This document shows positions 26,613 through 35,600 of a stretch of 64,000 bases of DNA, in pieces; within the stretch, counting starts at the first letter, position 1; every line of letters begins with the position of its first letter. The stretch is from Liolophura sinensis (Eukaryota; Mollusca; Polyplacophora; Chitonida; Chitonidae). Under the pieces are notes generated by a model that saw only the letters and a list, made by a program, of their open reading frames with translations, searched no databases and was not told the origin of the DNA. The stretch is from contig NC_088295.1 of assembly GCF_032854445.1 (NCBI RefSeq), positions 66,991,058 to 67,055,057 of the forward strand. Reading direction: 5' to 3'. The translations under genes and the position numbers were made by a program.

Positions 26613-26677
<65 letters not shown>

Positions 26678-29600
26678 ACAGTACGGTGTAAAATTTCAAA
26701 TATATAAATACTGAGATGGATAAACATATTTAACTTCATTAAACATGCCCATTTGCGTGTACAAACTTTTTATATTCCATTGAAGGAAAGGGGATACTAT
26801 CATGGGATCCAGAAGAAAATCCGTATTACTTTTACTCAAACATGGTGTAAGTATGATATCAGTGGGAAGTAGTATCTGCGTGCATATACCTATAAACCCG
26901 TATATATTCATATGACAGTGTATCAGTATTATGCTAATATGATATACTATTTGATAATTTCACATTCAATGTATGGAATCAAGACATTCAAAAATGTATG
27001 ACTTAATATAAAGATTTAAAAGAAGTATGGGGTAATATCATTTTAATGCCAGCACAAAACGGTTACGATGTCATTAGCTTATTTCAAGCCTTTGTCCATT
27101 TTCGTTCCAGCTATATCCCGTATTGTTCCAGTGACTCCTGGACTGGATCAATAAAGAACCCCAAAGGTAAGACACCCTAAGACTCATTCCATTGGAGAGA
27201 ATGGAAATGAAAGCTAATGAATTTACATTAAAATTAAAGTTAATTTAACATTACACATTATATGACATTGCTCCATTTCTTAATTGGGGTGCAACGTTAA
27301 GACATCGTCCAGTTTTAATGAACGGTTCCTTCACTCTTTAATCTGACAACCGTACAGCCAGCGAAATAATCTTGAGTATTGGGTTGAAAGCCAACCAAAT
27401 TTTACAAATAAATAAAGTTAATAAAACGTCCTCTCTGATCCGTTGATGGTATGTTGATTGTTCACTCACATTTATGTGTAATGTAGAACATTCATATTCT
27501 TGCGCTGGAATATAATATGTAAAGATATACATAAGTTTATTGTTTTCCTGATTTCAGATTCGTTTTCCTTTATGGGATCTCTTATCATTGAGGAGGTCAT
27601 CAAGGATTTAATTCCTCAGGGTCTAGTCATAGCATCCAAGTTAATATTAGCCGGAAGTAGGTAAGAAACCTGGTTGGCATACTTTCACTTTCGTTTTCCC
27701 CAAAAGATGGACACCTTGGAGTTTAGACCTCCTTGTTGTACATTTTATATATAGACCACATTTTTTCCAATGCACAAGGTAGAAAACTTCAATATCTGGG
27801 TTTATGTTATTTCGTTGCTTTGGAAATTGACATCGTATTTTCTTACCTAATATATCCCGTTCGCGCTTGACAATTTGTAAGCAACGACTGATTGGAGGCA
27901 ATAAAGATTTACTGCTTTCTTTCCCTACCAAGATGAATCATTATCATCGGATAGCTGAGTAATGGCGGCTGTTGTTGTTGTTTCAGCGCAGGCGGCACGG
28001 GCGTGCTGATGAATCTGGACCGTGTGTCCGACCTTATGGCAAGGTTAGCCCCCTCCGTCAAGGTTCGGGGGCTAGCAGATTCGGGGTGGTTCCTGGACAA
28101 TGAGCAGTACGAACCCGTACCCTGTGTGAAGGCACATTCCTGTGCTCCTACTGAGGGAATCAGGCGGGGTATCGAGTAAGTAGAAGTTACATTATCCAAG
28201 GCTTGTAGCAATCTTGCAGAAAGTATTAAGTTTAGATCACAGTTACTATTCACCTGGCATTTCAGCGCATAGTATGGTATTAGGTATGTCGTCATTGTAG
28301 CTAGAGAAAGTCTTTAGCAATGGAGACTATTTGTGAAAGTTGAAACAACTCTGCTTCCATGTAGATGTCTGTACTCACTTAACTGTGGTACGTGATCTTG
28401 TTATTATAATTCAGCCCAGTTTTATAAGCCGTATGCATATACCGTTTTGTGTTCAAGTAGCTACAAAGACGGTGATGTGGATATTGCGTTGCACAGATGA
28501 TGTCGTTGATATTACATTGTAAAAGTGGTGATGTAGGTGCAAATGTGGTATTGCAGGTGCGAAGATGGTGATGTAGATATTATGTAACAAAGATGGTGAT
28601 GTAGGCATTACGTTGCAAACATGGTAATGTAGGTATTGCGTTGCAAACATGGTATTGTAGGTATTACGTTGCAAACATGGTATTGTAGGTATTACGTTGC
28701 AAACATGGTATTGTAGGTATTACGTTGCAAACATGGTATTGTAGGTATTACGTTGCAAAGATGGTAATGTAGGAATGACGTTGCAGACAAGGCAGTGTAG
28801 TTATTACGTTGCACGCATGGTGTTATAAGTATTACTTTGCAAGAATGGTTCTGTGGGTATTAAGCTGCAAAGACAGTGTTGTAGGTTTTACGCTGCAAAG
28901 ATAGTGTTGTAGGTTTTGCGTTGCAAAGATGGTATTGTGGGTATTACGTTGAAAGATGGTGTCCGGCCGCCCGGGGGAAGGCCTTGCAGCAACATGCGGA
29001 TGGTCGTGGATTCCCCCGCGCTGTGCCCGGTTTCCTCCCACCATAATGCTGGCCACCGTCGTATAAGTGAAATATTCTTGAGTACGGCGTAAATCACCAA
29101 TGAAGTAAATAAATAAAATAAATAAATATATGAAAGATGGTGTTGCACGTATTACCTTACAAAGATGGTGTTGTAGGTGTTACGTTACAAAGATAGGGTT
29201 GTGTGTAATTACGTTGTAAACATGGGGCGGTAGTTATTACGTTGCAAACATGTTGTTGTGAGTATTACGTTTGGTGTCGTATATATTACGTTGCAAAGGT
29301 TGTTGTACGTAGTACGTGACAGTGTTGTAGGTATTGCGTTAATAGCCAAGGTCATCACCTGCACATACCTTGTATAGCCAGTACGTATACAGTGGTCTCC
29401 AAAAGCCGAGAATTTGTACAGATTGTTAGATACATTATGTTCTTTTAATCTCTCACATATATGGTAGGTTTTAGCAATACAGGTAGAAGGACATTCTCCG
29501 CGAGTTATTTTGTGTGCACAATTGCTCCTTATTGACTCATCCCCTTTATCCTTATACGGGGAAATGACGCTATATTACTGCGTAGATTGGAATTAAATAA

Positions 29601-32600
29601 AGCAATATAACATACTCATATCATGCTGCATGGATCATCCAAGATCCCATCCTATATGCACGTCACCCTTTCTCGTGCACAGCCTGTGGCAGGGACAAGT
29701 GCCTGAAGATTGCAGACGCCAGTATAGGGACGAGCCCTGGCGATGTTACTTCGGGTATCGAATGTACCCGACGTTGAGAAGTAAGTATAGATGTCCAGAT
29801 AACGCAGTAAAAATTACAACGGGATGTTTATGTCCTATAGCTGTTTTTAGTCATGTTTACTTACGCAAAAGAATAAAGAGACAAGAATTCGAGCAAACTG
29901 TTCTCACAGGATGGGATTATGCATTTTTTGATGGAGTCAGATTTTTGTATAGCCTCTGATTTAGACCAGATCCAAGAAACGGCCGTTTCAAGATTGCGAA
30001 TGCTCGTTTTCAGCAGAGGATGAACATGAAGACTGATTAATATTAGAAGTCAACATAAATCAGTATTGATTTAAAGTAGAATATTTTTTGAATGCTTAAC
30101 ATATTTGGTGCGCGAGTTTCATTCGGGCATTCGAGTGTCTCGGTTCGTTCTTCTTCACTTCAGGCTCACTCACAGTATGAACATAACCGCTAACATTATT
30201 CCTTCTGATAATTGCTACAGCTCCAGTTTACATTGTCCAATACCTATTCGATGAAGCCCAGATTACTGCCAACAATGTTGGACCTCCTGTGAAGAAAGAA
30301 CAGTGGCGCTTCATCCATGAAGTAGGCAATGAAATGAAGAAAACTTTGCAAAATGTCTCGTGAGTATTAAAAGTATTCAGTATATAATGCGCTTAGCGAA
30401 TTGCCCAAAAAATTGCCAGCGTTGAACACTTACGTACACTGTTTCAGTTCGTTTTGTTCACATTTAAGCCCTAAAATCAAATTTCAAATTTGACCGGAGT
30501 CAAGGTGAGCTTTGTGTATTCTACACCTTAAACCTGCTAACGTAAGACTGATTAGAACACGGACCCCCTTGGTCAAAGGCCGGCTCGTCTCTCGTACTTT
30601 GATGAACTTCCGCTCATTTGAATTGCTCAAAACTATAAGAGTATATCTGTCCATACCTATCCAGTCCATTACTGGGGCTAATACATGAACATAGGTTGGA
30701 CTGAGTCTTAACCTTATATATGCATGGAGTTTTTTTGCGCTGTGATTTCTTTGTTTCTTTTTCACAGAGCAGTGTTTGCACCAGCCTGTCTCTCCCATAT
30801 ACTGTTAACGAAAAGGTAAGCTATAAAAATCTGTTTCTGTTCATCGATTGCTATTGAATTCTTTTGCTTTATACGACGCGTGATGTTAATCTTTTTACTG
30901 GAATGTTTTTAATTGGAGAATTATCACTTCCCAAAGCAGTTTTGAAAGGTTCCAAAACAACAGCAAGAAAAATACATAAGAAGAAGCGATTGTGCTGCTA
31001 CCATTTATCTCTAACTGAGCTTTAGTTATGGCATTCGATGTTGATCGGTTTGTAATAATCATATATATTAAGGTATTCCAACTTCTCTACTAAATATTTG
31101 GCTTCGTGCTAAAAGTAATGAAATCAATATTGGAGGAACGACTCACACATTTGGCTCTCGGTGGTCATATGTATGGATCATTATTAAGGTAAAAACTGCT
31201 GCCCTATTGAATGAGCGGCAAATCTAAGTGAGGTGTAACCATCCTTTGGTATCCTCCTATTGAGTGATTGGCAGACCTAATTGAGGTGTAACCATATTTT
31301 CATATCCTCCTATTGAGTGAGTAGCAAACTTAAGTGAGGTGTAACCATCTTTTGATATCCTATTGAGTTAGCGGCAAACTTAAGTGAGGTGTAACCATAT
31401 TTTGATATCCTCCTATTGAGTTAGTGGCAAACTTAAGTGAGGTGTAACCATATTTTGATATCCTCCTAATGAGTGAGTGGCAAACTTTGGTGAGGTGTAG
31501 CCATATTTTGATATCTTCCTATTGAGTTAGCGGCAAACTTAAGTGAGGTGTAACCATCTTTTGATATCCTCCTATTGAGTTAGTGGCAAACTTAAGTGAG
31601 GTGTAACCATATTTTGATATTCTCCTAATGAGTGAGTGGCAAACTTAAGTGAGCTGTAACCATCTTTTGATGTCCTCCTATTGAGTGAGTGGCAAACTTT
31701 CGTGAGACGTAACCATCTTTTGATATCCTCATATTGAGTGAGTGGCAAACTTAAGTGAGGTGTAACTATCTTTTGATATCCTCCTATTGAGTGAGTGGCA
31801 AACTTAAGTGAGGTGTAACCATATTTTGATTCACTACTATTGAGTGAGTGGCAAACTTAAGTGAGGTGTAGCCATATTTTGATATCCTCCTATTGAGTTA
31901 GTGGCAAACTTAAGTGAGGTGTAACCATATTTTGATATCCTCCTATTGAGTGAGTGGCAGACTAAAGTGAGGCGTAACCATCTTTTGATATCCTGCGGTT
32001 GAGTGAGTGGCAAAGTTAAGTGACACCAGTGTAAGGTGTCTCCTCCTGCAGACATCTAAGTGAGATGTAACCATGCATTTTGTGGTTTCCTAATGAATGA
32101 GTGATGCAACTAAATGAGGCGTAATAATATATTGGTGTTTTCTTGTTCAGTGAGTGGCAGTCGGCCAAACTACTCAGTGGTTTTGACGATTTTCTGTAAA
32201 GTGAGTTACACAACTAAGTGAATTGCAACCATATATTTAGGTTCTCTTGTTCAGTGAGATGCAATGATATTTTGATGACCTTCTATAGAGTGAGTGGTAT
32301 AATTAATTGGGATGTAACTATATATAGATATTTTCCTGTTTAGTGAGTGGCAGAAGACTGCCGTGAATGGCGTCACTTTGGCGCAGTCAATCTACTGCTG
32401 GGAGCGCGGCTCGGACGAGGAACTCCAGTGTCCGCTCGTCCGTCAACGTCTAAAGAAAATTTCTAAAGCTGTAAGGAAATCATCCGGGTGAGTGTCCATG
32501 TCAGCTTTATCTCATTCTAGCAGTAAATGAACTGAGCAGTAAATCAGATAAACAGTGTGCCAGTTTAGCAGTATTTAAATTGAGCCGTATATCAACGAGC

Positions 32601-35600
32601 AGTATACCTGTTTAGTAGTAGTGCGTGAATCGAACAGTATATCACCAAAGCAATATTCCACCTTAGCAATACCCGTATGTGAATATATCACCCGAGCAGT
32701 ATTCATGTTCTTGCAGTATGTGAGTGGACTAGTATATCAGCTGAGCAGTGTGTCAGTTTATGTGAATGGACTAGTATGTCAGCTGAGCAGTGTGTCAGTT
32801 TATGTGAATGGACTAGTATGTCAGCTGAGCAGTGTGTCAGTTTATGTGAATGGACTAGTATATCAGCTGAGCAGTGTGTCAGTTTATGTGAATGGACTAG
32901 TATGTCAGCTGAGCAGTGTGTCAGTTTATGTGAGTGGACTAGTATATCAGCTGAGCAGTGTGTCAGTTCATGTGAATGGACTAGTATGTCAGCTGAGCAG
33001 TGTGTCAGTTTATGTGAATGGACTAGTATGTCAGCTGAGCAGTGTGTCAGTTTATGTGAATGGACTAGTATGTCAGCTGAGTAGTGTGTCAGTTTATGTG
33101 TGAATGGACTAGTATGTCAGCTGAGCAGTGTGTCTGTTTATGTGAATGGACTAGTATGTCAGCTGAGTAGTGTGTCAGTTTATGTGAATGGACTAGTATG
33201 TCAGCTGAGCAGTGTGTCAGTTTATGTGAATGGACTAGTATGTCAGCTGAGCAGTGTGTCAGTTTATGTGAATGGACTAGTATGTCAGCTGAGTAGTATG
33301 TCAGTTTATGTGTGAATGGACTAGTATGTCAGCTGAGCAGTGTGTCAGTTTATGTGAATGGACCAGTATGTCAGCTGAGCAGTGTGTCAGTTTATGTGAA
33401 TGGACTAGTATGTCAGCTGAGCAGTGTGTCAGTTTATGTGAATTGACCAGTATATCAGCTGAGTAGTAGGCCCCTATGTCACTTTAGTAATGTGAGAATT
33501 GACCAGTATATCATCCAAACAGTATTCCGGTTTATCATGATTGGACGTGTGACTGGATTAGCGTGTATCAGCTGAGCAGCATGTCAGTTTAGCAGTTCGT
33601 GAATTGAGCAGTATATCACCTGAGCAGTATGTCAGTTTAGCAGTACGTCAATTGAGCAGTTTATCAGCTGAATAGTATGTCAGTTTAGCAGTACGTGAAT
33701 TGAACAATATATCAGCTGAGCAGTATGTCAGTTTAGCAGTACGTGAATTGAACAATATATCAGCTGAGCAGTATGTCAGTTTAGCAGTACGTGAATTGAG
33801 CAGTTTATCAGCTGAATAGTATGTCAGTTTAGCAGTACGTGAATTGAACAATATATCAGCTGAGCAGTATGTCAGTTTAGCAGTACGTGAATTGAACAAT
33901 ATATCACCTGAGCAGTATGTCAGTTTAGCAGTACGTGAATTGAGCAGCTTATCAGCTGAATAGTATGTCAGTTTAGCAGTACGTGAATTGAGCAGTTTAT
34001 CAGCTGAGCAGTATGTCAGTTTAGCAGTACGTGAATTGAGCAGCTTATCAGCTGAATAGTATGTCAGTTTAGCTGTACGTGAATTGAGCAGTTTACCAGC
34101 TGAGCAGTATGTCAGTTTAGCAGTACGTGAATTGAGCAGTTTATCACCTGAGCAGTATGTCAGTTTAGCTGTACATGAATTGAGCAGTTTATCACCTGAG
34201 CAGTATGTCAGTTTAGCAGTACGTGAATTGAGCAGTTTATCAGCTGAGCAGTATGTCAGTTTAGCAGTACGTGAATTGAGCAGCTTATCAGCTGAATAGT
34301 ATGTCAGTTTAGCTGTACGTGAATTGAGCAGTTTATCAGCTGAGCAGTATGTCAGTTTAGCAGTACGTGAATTGAGCAGTTTATCACCTGAGCAGTATGT
34401 CAGTTTAGCAGTACATGAATTGAGCAGTTTATCACCTGAGCAGTATGTCAGTTTAGCTGTACGTGAATTGAGCAGTTTATCAGCTGAGCAGTATGTCAGT
34501 TTAGCTGTACGTGAATTGAGCAGTTTATCAGCTGAGCAGTATGCCAGTTTAGCAGTATGTGAATGGGTCATTATATCACCTGAGCAATATGTCAGTTTAG
34601 CAGTACGTGAATTGAGCAGTATATCACCTAAGAAGTATATCAGTTTGGCAATACGTCAATTGAGCAGTATATCAGCTGAGCAGTATGTCAGTTTAGCAAT
34701 ACGTCAGTTGAGCAGTATATCACCTGAGCAGTATGTCAGTCTAGCAGTACGTGAATTGAGCAGTGTATGAGCTGAGCAGTATGTCAGTTTAGCAGTACGT
34801 GAATTGAGCAGTATATAAGCTGAGCAGTGTGTCAGTTTAGCAGTATTTGAATGGATCATTATATCAGCTGAGCAGTATGTCAGTTTGGCAATACGTGAAT
34901 TGAGCAGTATATGAGCTGAGCAGTGTGTCAGTTTAGCTGTACGTGAATTGAACAGTATATCAGCTGAGCAGTATGTCTGTTTAGCAGTATTTGAATTGAC
35001 CAGTAGACCGATCACCTTATCAGTATGCTAGATTATCAGTATGTGAATAGACCAGGATATCAGCTGAGCCTTATGTCAGTTAAGCAGAGTATAAATTGAG
35101 CAGTATATCAGCTAAGCCGCATGTCAGTTTAGCTGTATTTCAGTACTTAACTGTATGTGAGGTTTACATTGTGTCAGCTGTTTGTTGGCTGAGAGGTATA
35201 TCAGCTCAGGGGTATTTCAGCTTTGTGGTATGTCAACTTTCCATTTAAATCAACTAAGTCGTATGTCAGATTAGCAGTAGCAGAACAATATATCATTTTA
35301 GCACCAAAATTGTATATGCAGTTTCCACCTTTAATCTTTATAATCTCAACAGTTAAGTGTGGCTGACTTCAGTTTAGTGTGGCACAAGAAGCGTCATAAG
35401 AACCCATATACTTTTATCATAAGATAATATTTACAGACCCGCGCTGCTTCCTAATTTCCCCCAAAAGTTCTGCGAAAAATGCATTTGCTTCTTCTTCTCA
35501 CATATAAGGAATGTGGCAGGAAAAGTGGAAATGCCCCTGGGAGATGATCCAGTGGGAACAAAGGCAGCTAAACGTCTGAAGAATAAAAAACGAAGACGGA

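Noticed and set aside
26791..26846. Shorter Notum exon 4 from the acceptor at 26790
   Set aside because: It also keeps phase 1 in the first codon but then drops one base relative to the conserved GILS frame spacing; the acceptor at 26785 restores the family length.
32621..33315. + strand ORFs of 160, 102 and 71 codons
   Set aside because: Repeat translation of the 42-bp array in Notum intron 11, in more than one frame.
33648..34571. 307-codon - strand ORF
   Set aside because: Pure read-through of the 48-bp minisatellite; both strands are open because the unit is a multiple of three.
34084..35015. ORFs of 71, 148 and 103 codons on both strands
   Set aside because: Products of the 48-bp array, not genes.
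31203..35110. Possible CRISPR array
   Set aside because: Units are contiguous tandem repeats without unique spacers, in introns of an animal gene.
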